64,000 bases of DNA, from positions 6,262,001-6,326,000 of the forward strand of contig NC_065890.1 in the NCBI RefSeq assembly GCF_905147045.1, read 5' to 3'. Below are positions 45,843 to 57,189 of this stretch, in pieces. How positions within the stretch are numbered: position 1 is the first letter of the stretch; each line of letters opens with the position of its first letter. A program made the translations under genes and the position numbers. The notes below the pieces were generated by a model that saw nothing but the letters and a program-made list of their open reading frames with translations, was not told where the DNA came from and ran no database searches. The stretch comes from Nymphalis io (Eukaryota > Arthropoda > Insecta > Lepidoptera > Nymphalidae).

Positions 45843-45950
45843 TTAATTAATGGTATGGTAAATGGTAGCAAGTTATCACCATGGGCTATAGATATTGGCA
45901 CTGTACAATATACTATCCCGACGAGCTTGCAAAGCCCTACCACCAAATGA
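45843..45950 (-). mobile_element. ~290-bp retroposon, copy 8 (ends only)
   Basis: In reverse: the tail-side piece (GGTAGCAAGTTATCACCATG, GGCTATAGATATTGGCA) is joined directly to the head-side piece (CGACGAGCTTGCAAAGCCCT, ACCACC). The whole middle is deleted. It lies ~60 bp right of the degenerate LINE. Confidence 0.6.
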
Positions 45951-48900
45951 ATGGTCATGATTAACTCGCAATTCCATTTTCTAGATAAAACGTTCATATT
46001 TTTATTATTATTAATAATACGGATGCACTTATATTGTATATCGGTCAGTGCTTGACACACATCGCCAGGACTTCGTCAGCAACTGATTGGTGATTTGATA
46101 TTTGATATAGACGCATCCGTTTGATGATGATCAAACCTGAAAATCATCTCACTGAAACAACTCGAACATTCCTCGTTGAATAAATTAAACTATTTCACAT
46201 TAGTTAAAAATAATCATTCACTTCTCTTGACGAAAAATGTTTCATTAAATGTTTATGGAAACTTAAATGTTTTTTTTTGATTACAGCAATGAGCATTACT
46301 CAACTACAATCGACGCTAAAATTAAAAAAGCCTTATTTAATGGTTAAAAAAATGTTTAAATAGGCTTGAATAAGTCTTTTACAACAACACTATTTAAAGG
46401 GTTCTATTACAAGTTTTAAATAAATTTATTCAGACTTTTTTGCAAGTAGTACAGTCAAACAAACCGAAAAAAAAAACAAAAGTACTTCTCTCCTCCTTTC
46501 ACAGAATATTTTCTAAAAATACTTATGTAAGCATTTTTACTGTTTTAACGGGATTATTTTCTATCATTTTTTTATGAAAACTGACGTTAAGTATTGTGTA
46601 TGTACAAACAAGATAACATAGAAATTCACGCGTACAAATGAAGGCATCATAATAATTAAATGTTAAATAAACTACCCTTTTATGGCAATTCAATATTAAA
46701 TAAATAAAACTGCGTATTTTCCTATTTTTTTTATTAAAGTAATCGAAGACTTTTGTTAACATCGCTTTCGCCTGCAGGTTTTATCTTTTCAAGCAATCCT
46801 TTTGTTGTTCTGTTAGTGATAAGAGTTTTAGAAAATGTTCATGCTGCATTCTCATTGCAAATAATACCTTGTTTTCAATTTCTATTCGCCATGAGCATTT
46901 ATTTCCCTTTGTCTTTATATTCTATACTGCGGCTAAAATTACTTATATAAAAGTATCAAGTGATTTTATTACAGTAATAAAGCTTAAGTAAATGCCATAT
47001 AGACCTTCATAAAGTTTTATATTACGAGTTGTATCGTTATAACCCTAATAAGTGATATTGTCAAAATTTTCAATATAATAATAGATTATTTCATTACTAC
47101 TTATGTACATCCACGTATAAATCCTTATTTGCCTATTTATTCTGTATATAAAATAGTTGTTGCAGTGTAAGTGGCATTCCACATATTTAAAAATAAATTA
47201 TTATAGAAATATGTGAATTTTATTTTAGTGGTTTAGTTTTATAAGCTATAGACAAAATTATGTAAATTTAATTAAATATTTAGGTCGTTTATTCATCGAT
47301 TGTTTTTGTCACTGATGAATTTAAAGTTACTTGTAGATCTTTAGTACATACAATTGAAATTGTTTATAATTTAGACGTTTTAGTTATCAAACAGTCAGTT
47401 ACGGAAGTGGATCTGCATAAAAGGAAGGATGCTTCGACATACGACTATACGTTTCGAGTAGCAAGTTCAAACAGCCTCATTGTGAAAAGTTCTGTGACCG
47501 ACCGACCGAAATCGAAGGCATGGCTTTTAATCGAGCATCGGAGGAATGGTCGCAATCGACTCACGTTTGTTCTCATAAAACAATACCTTTAGGATTTAAA
47601 ACCTTAGAAAAATTACGAGCAAAGACTTTATAAGAATAAACTTACTCTTGAATCTCCTTATTAATTATCATGACTTTATTTTTAAAGCATATTAAAAGTC
47701 AAGTTAGTTATCGCTGATTGTGAACTGATTTTTATTATTATTTTTTAATGAATAGGTTATGTGTTATGTGAGGTTTGACCTATTTAAACTTATATAAAAA
47801 AAATCATGTGATTTGAAAAGGGTGGAACAAAAATATATCTATGTCTTGTTTCATTGAAATTTCTTGTGTCGTACCGCCAAGTTTACAACCTATAAAATAA
47901 TTTACAAGTAAATTAAAAGAAAAAAGTCTAAAATCATTTGATTAGACTTCTATTGAGCTGCTGGTTAAGTTCATTATTTTCAAATAAAATTGATCTGTTA
48001 TGAAAGAGGAATTCAATCGAAAGATTTTAAAAATAAGCCAATTTCTTCATTCCTACATTTAAAAAAAAGTTTAATCGTTATGTAGTCCGCGAGTTTTATC
48101 ATACACTCGATTGCCTACGTGAGTTCAAACGCGTGCCGTAATGTGTAATTGGTGACAACGTTTTAATTAAGAATTTTATTCTTTATTAAAATCTAAAGTA
48201 TCTAAAATGAATACATAGTTAACCAGTATTAACTATTAAGGATAAAACATGATAAGTTCTTTATAACAACTAAGCACGATCGATGTTTCATTCTGGGGGA
48301 ATATTCAGATTTATACTGATAAGGCATTTGCTTAACGAGCGAACCGATTATCGTAACAGATAGCATAGTATTGAGAAAGGGTAACGGCTTACAAAGGAGG
48401 AAATGCGGGGCGCTTTGTTTGAATGTTACATTCGGTTACGATGTTGTTTGCAGCAACTACTGTTTAAAATACAGACTGATATCTGAAATTCAGATTTTAT
48501 AAAAGTAAACAAATCAACCCATAGTAGATACGCGATTCACATAGAATAAATTATTTTTATTAATTAAATTGCAGCACCAGTTTACAAAATTGTTAATTCT
48601 TAGTGTTTAAACTAAAAAGTTTTCTAACTAAAGACTAGACTTTTATCACTTGTGGTGACCTAAGAACTGCTTTTACATAGCTCAAAGGCTGGGCTCGATA
48701 TTCTGAGAGGCAACATTGCCTTATGTGCAACGGAAAAGATTACTGGACGGGGCTTACATTTATAATATTTAAAATATCTGTAATTTTAAGTCTTATAATT
48801 AATATATGCTACACATATGTTTAATCATAAATTGTAAGAGTATAATTATTTCAATACCATACTTAACTTTTCTGTATATATTTCTGAGGATGTACGCAAA

Positions 48901-49523
48901 TTATTTTCGAGGGTCGAAAAGTGTTTTGTAAGTCATTCACGTGAGTGAAACGATTTTCTACATAATTTTATTAAACTAATTCTTAATAAGTCTTAAAAAT
49001 ATGGAGTATTTAATACGTTAAAATACGTATATATCATATTGTTAATGAATTTTGTCAGTAAAACATTTATCAAAACGGTAAATAAGTAACATTTTTGTTT
49101 TGGACACTTTATCGATTACATTTACGACCTTTTATTAAGTCATTTGAGTGAGCGATAGGGCTATTCTGTACGAACTAACTCGAAACATAACCCAGAAAAC
49201 TGTAGTAAAATGTCAAATAGCGACATTGACCATAATAAACATAACATTTCAAGAATACCCGAATCAAAAGAGTATATCACCATAAGTCGGCTGTCAACAT
49301 TTCACTGGTAATGAAGTGACTTTTCTCTCAATGCACGTATATGACATGATAGTTTAATATTATAGTGTAATAAAAACTGTCAATTAAAGAAACTGTCTCA
49401 TTTGAATTGAAAGAGACAAAAACGTCTCGGTGTTAAATTGTTAAATTGAATTATCGTGGGAGCCTAGACAAATCACATGTCGCTTGACGACATCGCTTGT
49501 CTGTAGATAACACTAGATTTTTT
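45951..49523. other. AT-rich non-coding DNA
   Basis: No supported gene. A frame at 47407-47592 (plus) includes SSVTDRPKSKAWLLIEHRRN and is somewhat less AT-biased but unrecognised; 48280-48470 is slightly GC-richer. No named repeats. Confidence 0.35.
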
Positions 49524-49801
49524 CGTAACAGCCTGTGAATGTCCCATTGCTGGGTTAAGGCCTCCTCTCCTTTTTTGAGGAGACGGCTTGGAGCTTATTT
49601 CACCACGCTGCTCCAATGCAGGTTGGTGGAATACACATGTGGCAGAATTTCAATGAAATTATACATGATGTCTTCCTTCACCGTAAAGCACGAGATGAAT
49701 TACAAATTAAGTACATAAAAATTCTGTGGTGCTTGCCCGAATTTGAACCCACGATCATCGGTTAAGATTCACGCGTTCTTACCATTGGGCCATCTTGGCA
49801 T
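49524..49801 (-). mobile_element. Metulj-like tRNA-SINE, copy 1
   Basis: Reverse orientation: CGTAACAGCCTGTGAATGTC tail, AAGGCCTCCTCTCC, CACCACGCTGCTCCAATGCA, ACACATGTGGCAGAATTTCA, CACGAGATGAATTACAAATT, then the head with B box GGTTCAAATTC-like and GGTAAGAACGCGTGAATCTT and the GGCCCAATGG A-box region ending about 49801. Known: this order matches the Metulj SINE I recall from Heliconius. A 62-codon frame past its right end is unrelated. Confidence 0.8.
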
Positions 49802-51477
49802 GTACTAAATTTATAGAAATGATAAATAATTTTATATGTCATGTTATCGAAGACCGAGAAAAGAGGGAAGTTAGAAATTGCTTTGACTTGAATCAAATTT
49901 TTAAGCCTGTAAGTATCGAAAATTTAGTACATAGGATGTTTTTGTATATTTACCTATGTATATGTACAAATTATAGTTCATAAATAATACTTCTAAAGGT
50001 ATGTAATACATTATCGATGAAGTCGAGTTTTACAATGATCATGCAGTCTGACAGACTTTAAGGCGTGGGTGTATCATGATAATGTTATATGAAAATATAG
50101 AATGGGACAATGACTCTTCTTTGACAGTTGTATACAAATATAAATGTTTAATACTGTGTATTTATTAGTATGTCTATCACATGTAGTATATTCAAGTGCT
50201 TCTGTCTACGGTCTAATAACGACTGACTCCTATTTGCTCGAGTTGGTTTTAATATACTAATGTACCTAAGATCAAAGTACGACACATAGTATCTTGTAGG
50301 GTTGTTAAGTAATACTATCATATACAACAAAAAACCATTTATATAAAAATATAATATACCAAACGTTCAGAATATTATTACTATTAACTATTTCTGCTTA
50401 ACTTACGCTATTTATCAAATGTTTGACAAGTTTTAGGACGACTACGGTTACCATAATAAGGAAGCGGACGCTTTGAAAGAGTTTTAATAAATGCTCGTAA
50501 TGTAAGTGTAACCGGAATATAAATAATGATGCTATTAATTTGAAAGACATGAAAATATAATTAAAAGGTATTATTGGTACAAATCACATCATACGGAATT
50601 CCTTTATTTGCATAGATTGAGTTACAATCTGCCATTAATTGGGATGCAAATATAATTATATAATTAAAAAAACAAAATAAAATAAAGTTTAAAAAGAATA
50701 TATATTCATTTCAATAACATATCAAATTTTGTGGAAAAGAATAACATAATCTTTTAGACTTTTTTAACTTAAATAAGCTTTGAACTTATTAAATTATAAA
50801 AAAGGATGTTATTACACTATTAAAAAATGACAGAACTCTGTAAAGTCGGAAAGCTGGTAGTTTGTATGTGTTTTTAAATCCAGAATTATTTTATCTACAT
50901 TGAGGTTGGAATGTCGTTATAACATGGATCTGCAAATACTTACAGTGTTCAATTGAAGTTATTACAATGCAATCAAAAGTTATTTTTTATAGTAAACATT
51001 ATTCATTTTAGTTAAAAATCATGGTATTTCATTAGAAAAAGCAAAACATATCTTATGTCTTATTACTGGCAATTGAAGTATTAAATAAAAATTAAAATAA
51101 GAATAGTGATACACAATAATATTACATTAATAAAGCTAATCTAACTTAACGCTATTTTTCTAAAGCCCTTCACTGTAATTTCGACAACGATAAGATACTG
51201 ACTGACGCTTATAAAAAATATAAAATATACATACGCATGTAATAAAATATAGCGCCGCATTTCCGCTCTTCCTCGTTATTTCCATCACAACTTAATATTG
51301 TTCGAAGTCCTCGTGCGTTATTCCGAACACACTCTTGTCCTCTTTTTCACAATGAAGCGGGTATCGACTAGGCGATACTAAAAAAAAATTCACCTTATAA
51401 AATTATTACTATTACTATTTGTCGAAATAAAATAAGCTAATGTTTGACTTATATAACTACGCCAAAATTCTAAAATT
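49802..51477. other. AT-rich non-coding DNA
   Basis: No gene, repeat or RNA recognised. Confidence 0.45.
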
Positions 51478-51725
51478 TTTTTAGAATAGTAACTACCCTT
51501 TCGGACTTCGCACGGGTAGAATAAAGGCGTCAAAACCTTTACGACACCAGACACCATAAAAATCATCTTCATATTTCATCCAATTTACACAAAACCTTAA
51601 TAAATCATCTAAGCCTTTTTCATTAATCACTATGTCGATAGGTGGAAATCGTATAATATTTGATAGTTTTTGAGTTAACGCCTTCAGACAGACAGACGCG
51701 ACGGGAGGACTTTGTTTTGTAATAC
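51478..51725 (-). repeat. Interspersed 'ACAAAGTCCTCCC' repeat, copy 2
   Basis: Minus strand: CAAAACAAAGTCCTCCCGTC, GCGTCTGTCTGTCTGAAGGC, AACTCAAAAACTATC, TTTTGTGTAAATTGGATGAA, GGTGTCTGGTGTCGTAAAGG, then CTACCCGTGCGAAGTCCGAA. Same family as 36710-36885, extended further at its end. No coding potential; class uncertain. Confidence 0.55.
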
Positions 51726-52190
51726 GTAGTGATGTTTTTTAACGGAATATATTAAATAAATGAAATTCTAAGTAACAAAATATGTAAACAATATTTATTT
51801 TCTTTTCCTCATTTCGAAGATAGGGAATAATTCTTGCGTGCAATGATGTTTCAAAAAGGCCCTTAAGGAAAGTACAAAAAATCCTTCATTACCAAGACAA
51901 ATGGCACAAAGTTATTTAGCGTATTTCGTTTCTGTTTGTAAAAAATTCTATTTTCTGTTTCATTAATAAAATTTAATCTTATTAGAGCAGAGAAAAGAAA
52001 AAGCAATATCCGCTATAAGAATTCTCGTAACGAGTGCGGGAAAGCGGTCGTTTTCCATCGCTTAAAATTTGAGTGCCAATGAAAAAATCTTTGTGTATAA
52101 ATACTAACTTACTTTAGCAATAATTTACAAAGATGAATTAATTTCACACAATTTTCAAGTTCACACAATCTTTTAATTATTGTAAGCACT
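51726..52190. other. AT-rich non-coding DNA
   Basis: No supported feature. Confidence 0.4.
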
Positions 52191-53027
52191 AGCTGTGCCC
52201 GCGTATTCACCCGCGTATAACTTAAAAAAATCCCTAAGAGCAGACTTATAATATTTCAGTATATACAACATTTTTAGTTTTATTTTCGTAGAATATTAGT
52301 ATTTATTCAAGAAAATAAATAGGTATGTATGTATATTCAAAAGCTTACTACCCGTTGTAAAAATATGTCAAAACCATAAAAAGTAATAAAAACTGTCTAT
52401 GTCCATTTTCGATCTTATCTCGATATCGTTCGTAAGAATTAATATTTTATAAAAACGAATTTGCAAATAATGCATCTTAGAACAAATTTGATTACCATAC
52501 AAAAAGTTACAATCAACCTGAAAAGATAGACATATATCTACGCATGGGCGAGTTAAGCGACATAACATATCAACGACGTCTGCCTTCACGCATAGCACCG
52601 CGTGACGCGCGGTTACATTGTCATCGTCGTAACTTTTAAAATATTTGTCAAGTGACATAGTGTAAAAGATAAAGTTTATCTACTTTAAATATCAGAAGTG
52701 ATATTTAAAGTGACGTGAATTCAGAGTAAAGAAGTTTTTCATTTACATTTCCACCATACATTATATTCGTATAACTCCTACGGTTTTTGCACGCCAGAAT
52801 GGCTCGCAGATAGGAGATTTTTTTCCAACTTACGTGACACTTACTGTTATATTTTGGCCAATTTAATCAATAGCTGTGTAAATTAGAGCCTATATGTTAA
52901 ACTTCTGATATATATGATATATCTGAGCTATATTATTGTAAAGTTTCATTAAAATCCATTCGGTGGTTTTTGCGTGAAAGAGTAACAAACATCCATACAA
53001 GCTTTCGCGTTTATTATATATAGAAGA
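52191..53027 (+). repeat. Interspersed 'ACTAGCTGTGCCCGCG' repeat, possibly interrupted
   Basis: Start ACTAGCTGTGCCCGCGTATT (52189-52208) and end TTCATTAAAATCCATTCGGT, TTGCGTGAAAGAGTAACAAA, CATCCATACAAGCTTTCGCG, TATATATAGAAGATA (to about 53027) are the typical two ends of one lepidopteran repeat style. The ~600 bp between includes a GC patch (52555-52625) and a 13-bp perfect inverted repeat (52682-52711), so other sequence may be inserted, or two separate repeats may lie near each other. Confidence 0.4.
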
Positions 53028-53903
53028 TATATCAAGACAACGGAACACATGCAATATAATATACTTCATTATAATATATATATATAGAAATAAAAAATAA
53101 TTTATTTTCTCAATAAAACCCGAAGCAAATTAAGAATCACGTTTTAAATATTATTTACGTAAATATATTTGTATTTCACACAGCGCAAATAAACGAACCA
53201 ATAATAAAAATATAACATTTTCGTGAGTGGATCAGATGGTAGCTCAGTGCGTGTAATCACAAACGTTTTAATGAAAGCATCACTCACAGATGTCACGTGT
53301 CTGCATTCCCAGCGGGCGTAGGTGCCACTTTCGGTGGAATAATTATATTTACCTTTTATATTCAGTTGTCTGATCGATTTGGAAGAAAAACTCGGTTATA
53401 AAAACAATAAAGAAAATGATACAACGTTGACAATCTTAATAAAAATGAGGTCATTACAAGTAGTTTTGAATCATCAATTTACAAGATATATTGAATTTAA
53501 GTCTACAACATGTTCGGGAATTATATTTTGCCGAAAATAACTGAAAATCGATTCAATATTTATTCATTTTCATTTATTGAATAACAATTTGATAGGATTA
53601 TTGATATTTATTATGTTGGTGGTAGTACTAGGGCTAGAATCCTGTAACACGATCCAAGAGTGCTTACAAGAGACTACTTGAACAACAAATATTTTTTTGA
53701 TTATAATTCAAATTATGAATTTTTTTTTTGTAAATATTTATTAAAGCAATAATATCAGATATTTAGTTGGATAATATTAACAGAATCCATTGTAAATATG
53801 TTAATATTATTGAAATAACATCGGATATTAAATATTTCTACATTACTCTATTCGTTTTGTTACATCGTGTTAGATTGTATTAACATATTTCTATAGAATT
53901 TTG
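53028..53903. other. AT-rich non-coding DNA
   Basis: No supported gene. The last bases, 53893-53903, are the left copy of the duplication flanking the SINE that follows. Confidence 0.45.
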
Positions 53904-54214
53904 ATAACAAGCCGAGATGGCCCCCACTGGGCCATAAGAATATGTGAATCTTAACCGATAATCGTGGGTTTAAACCCGGACAAGCACCAGTGAGTTTTCA
54001 TGTGCTTAATTTGTTATTATAATTCATCTCGTGCTTGACGGTGAAAGAATCGTGAGAAAACCTGCATGTGTCGAATTTCACTGAAATTCTGCCACATGTG
54101 TATTTCACTAACCCACATTGGAGCAGCGTGGTGGAATATGCTCTAAACCTTCTCAAAAAAAGGGAGAGGAGGCCTTAGTCCAGCAGTGGGACATTCACAG
54201 GCTGTTACTACAAC
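53904..54214 (+). mobile_element. Metulj-like tRNA-SINE, copy 2, with target-site duplication
   Basis: Seen: AGCCGAGATGGCCCCCACTG head, GGGTTTAAACCCGG (B-box region), CAAGCACCAGTGAGTTTTCA, AATTCATCTCGTGCTTGACG, TTCTGCCACATGTGTATTTC, GGAGCAGCGTGGTGGAATAT, GGAGAGGAGGCCTTAGTCCA, GCAGTGGGACATTCACAGGC, TGTTACTACAAC. The 11-bp string ATAGAATTTTG is repeated exactly at 53893-53903 and 54215-54225. This is the best-bounded insertion in the window and defines the full unit at about 310 bp. No coding capacity. Confidence 0.9.
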
Positions 54215-54299
54215 ATAGAATTTTGTAGTTTTAAGGTAAACGTTGACATTAATTACTATTAACAATGTCTTGTAGTGTCAAAATGAGCAAATGTATAGA

Positions 54300-54440
54300 A
54301 TACGTGTATCGAAACTGAAGGTACCAGATTCAAATGTGGGTAAGTATCACTGAGTTTTCATATTATATAGCTTAAGAAAAGTCTGTGTGATGATGAATTC
54401 ATAGCAAGTGAAAATGATAACATGGTGAGATATTCTGATG
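54300..54440 (+). mobile_element. Diverged Metulj-like SINE head
   Basis: CCAGATTCAAATGTGGGTAA (worn B box) and TATCACTGAGTTTTCATATT follow the order of the full SINE ~90 bp to the left. Body lost. It may be an independent old insertion. Confidence 0.45.
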
Positions 54441-55799
54441 AGATCTTTGCCCAGCTATGAAGATATACATAAACATCATTAAAAGTTTTGTAACCGCTAC
54501 TAGTATTAAAATCAAAAGCGAAAAATTACCTAATTACGATATAATATTTTCATTGATGTATGAACTTTAGGGTTCTTAATTATAATCAACAGTTTTCTAT
54601 CGGACCCCATATTATCTTTGACTTTTGTGACCTTTCATACCCGTATCTTTGACCGATGCTCGCTCAAAGAGACACCGATGCAGTCCAGCGACTTCAAAGC
54701 GAACTAAACTTAATCCAATCTTTTATGTCTCGTAAGATGTGTCACCGTAGTTATACCTGTTTCAAGTTATTCCAGTTATTTATCTTTCGTATCATACGTT
54801 GTTTATACATACATTTTATGTCTTATTTTTGACTTAAGAATATAATTCTGTAATGCTTAGCAGTTGTTCTTTAAAAATTCATTGTATATATATCTGACAA
54901 AAATGTGTTAAATTAAATGACGAGAAAGACTAGCTTGTTCAAATTGCTAATCGTTTCGAGTGAAAGAACGCTTTGGTAAAATTACCCAATCAACATATAA
55001 AGTAGCTGCGGAGTGAACTTTAAATCACGAGGAGTAATGAATATTACTGATTACGTACGGGACGCTTATTTACGCATTCATTTATTAGTAAGAATTCGTG
55101 ACATAGATTTTCGATACGAAGTTCGAATTAATTTTATGGCTTACCATAAATACGTGTGAAGTGGTTTTTTAAAGCTGCCTAATTCTATTAATAATATTTA
55201 GTGTGTCATGAAAAAATTGCGGGTTTTATTTATAGCCAAAATACGTTTAAATTTTGATTGAATATTCAAATAAAACTGCATCGTAATGCAATAGACATAC
55301 TTGATGTTACTCATTCATGTTCAATACTTTGGACTTACTTATGTATAAACTCTTACTTATGTATTAATTATTAGGTGGCTAGTCAACATTTTTATCTTTT
55401 TCTGTTTTTCAAAAAAAGAAGACCGTATTGTTTAATTAAACGCTATCTAAACCACAATTATATAAACCCGATAATGTTTAGTATATTTTTTAAAATAGGT
55501 AAGTAAAGAGAAGTTTAGAAGCCAAAAACAATTCCAAAGAATAGAACAGTTCTACTTAATTCACCTGGTATTATTTATAAGCAGTAATTTCTTTACAGCA
55601 AAAATTTGTGCAGCCCTAAACGAAATTTACACTGTATTTCATGTACACAATTTGAAAAATGTTGTAAATTGCGGGCAAAAGTTACTATAGAATAGATAAA
55701 TTCTACTCTATTCTAATTAGCCCCATTATTTGGTCAATTTTATTGTTTTTAATATTAAAATGAAATGTTGTTAGAATCGATAGGTTGTAATCTTGGTCG
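54441..55799. other. AT-rich non-coding DNA
   Basis: No supported feature. Confidence 0.45.
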
Positions 55800-55885
55800 A
55801 TGGTGCGTCAGATTTAACAGCGCGTGGCGGTCGCGCAATCGCAGCGGCGTTGGTCACAACGCTGCGGATAATGGCGTTATATCCC
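55800..55885. promoter_or_regulatory. Small GC/CpG patch
   Basis: About 85 bp: ACAGCGCGTGGCGGTCGCGC, AATCGCAGCGGCGTTGGTCA, CAACGCTGCGGATAATGGCG. Contains a short hairpin GCGTTG/CAACGC (55847-55862). No frame. Possibly a regulatory site. Confidence 0.25.
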
Positions 55886-56872
55886 ACTGAAATTACGTAG
55901 TCAGATTTTATTTACCATAGATAGCATCAGTAAATTATGCAACGGGGAAAAGCAATTACAATTTGCAAGATACACCAATTAAGCAATAGCAATATCGTTT
56001 AAATTTTTCAATCTGTTACCGTCCGTATCAAAAGGTATCTTTATTAAAGCGAATGTTCGCCTGTTTTATTAATAATTTTCATTTTCGAAGAGTTAATAGT
56101 TGGATGTTGTTCAAGTGAAATAAAAAAACAAAGACAAACATTATACAAGTTAGAACTGCCGCAACTCGACGGGTAGGAAAAAGTTGGACGTGAAAAATGA
56201 GCTAAAGGGTTAGCAAGCAACGTCGTTAGAAAAGAATAATTTAGCTGTATACTTTAAAGCAGCGCTTGGTTTAGGATATTGTACAAAATTATACAGTAAA
56301 CAAACTGCACATCTCTACCTCCAAAATCTTCTCTTTAAGTGTAGGCCTCTCGTCTTGAGGAGGGTTTTGAAAGTATTCCTTTACGTGTTTCTTGCGGATA
56401 TGTGGCAAATTTACATTAGTTACATATAAATTTCCTCACGAGGTGTCTCCTTACAAAACTCAGTCTGCGTGGCCGTTCCTAACATGTTTTTATAATAGTT
56501 ACTAATAATGTTTTAATAAATCAGAAACTGTAAAGCGCAAACAAAAGTAAATTTTTCATCTTTGTGATTGACTTAAATATAAGCAAAAAATGTAAATATT
56601 TTTTTCACTTTACTAACACTATTTTCAGACGTTATTAGGTTATTTTATATTTTGGTTCAGTTTGCCGGATGTATACTAGTATATATGCATGTGTTTCCAT
56701 ATCCCGGGTTTTACGAGGCAGTTGAGATAAAATGCTGTAGCAATAAAATTTTGGTTGTGGAAAATCTACATAAATATAGAACAAAGATATTTTAAAAGAG
56801 TCAATAGGGATTTACAATCATTACATATATGAAACTATACATATACCCTATGTATTTTTTTAAAAACATTAC
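55886..56872. other. AT-rich non-coding DNA
   Basis: No supported feature. Confidence 0.4.
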
Positions 56873-56918
56873 CGTAACAGCCTGTGAATGTTCCACTGCT
56901 GGGCAAAAAGAGGAGAAG
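56873..56918 (-). mobile_element. Metulj-like SINE 3' fragment
   Basis: CGTAACAGCCTGTGAATGTT, CCACTGCTGGGCA, AAAGAGGAGAAG: the tail of a reverse-oriented Metulj-like element, cut off after ~46 bp. A matching 5' portion in the same orientation lies at 58921-58962, beyond the LINE. Confidence 0.6.
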
Positions 56919-56933
56919 AGACCGTTGCTAATG

Positions 56934-57010
56934 CTAATGTCTATGGGCGTTGGTGACCACTTTCCATCAGGTAGCCCATATGCTCGTCTGCCTACATATT
57001 TAATGAAAAA
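56934..57010 (+). mobile_element. ~290-bp retroposon 3' fragment (copy 9)
   Basis: AATGTCTATGGGCGTTGGTG, ACCACTTTCCATCAGGTAGC, CCATATGCTCGTCTGCCTAC and an A-rich tail: only the last ~75 bp, including the hairpin. Confidence 0.7.
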
Positions 57011-57059
57011 AAAAACACATTATTGTTCTCTTTATACATAAAGTTATTCAGTACTTTTG

Positions 57060-57178
57060 TATGTCACTGAACTCCTATTAAACGGATGGACCGATTTTGA
57101 TGAAATATTTTGTGTATATTTGAGTGGACCCTGAATGTACACCACATTGGACCTGAGGTGGAAGTTTCGCCTCCTCTT
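57060..57178 (+). repeat. Interspersed 'CACTGAACTCC...CCGATTTTGATGAAAT' fragment
   Basis: GTCACTGAACTCCTATTAAA, CGGATGGACCGATTTTGATG, AAATATTTTGTGTATATTTG, AGTGGACCCTGAATG: the common lepidopteran phrase order for this repeat style. It abuts the poly(A) end of the R1-like LINE. Confidence 0.5.
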
Positions 57179-57189
57179 GAGAAGCAAGC

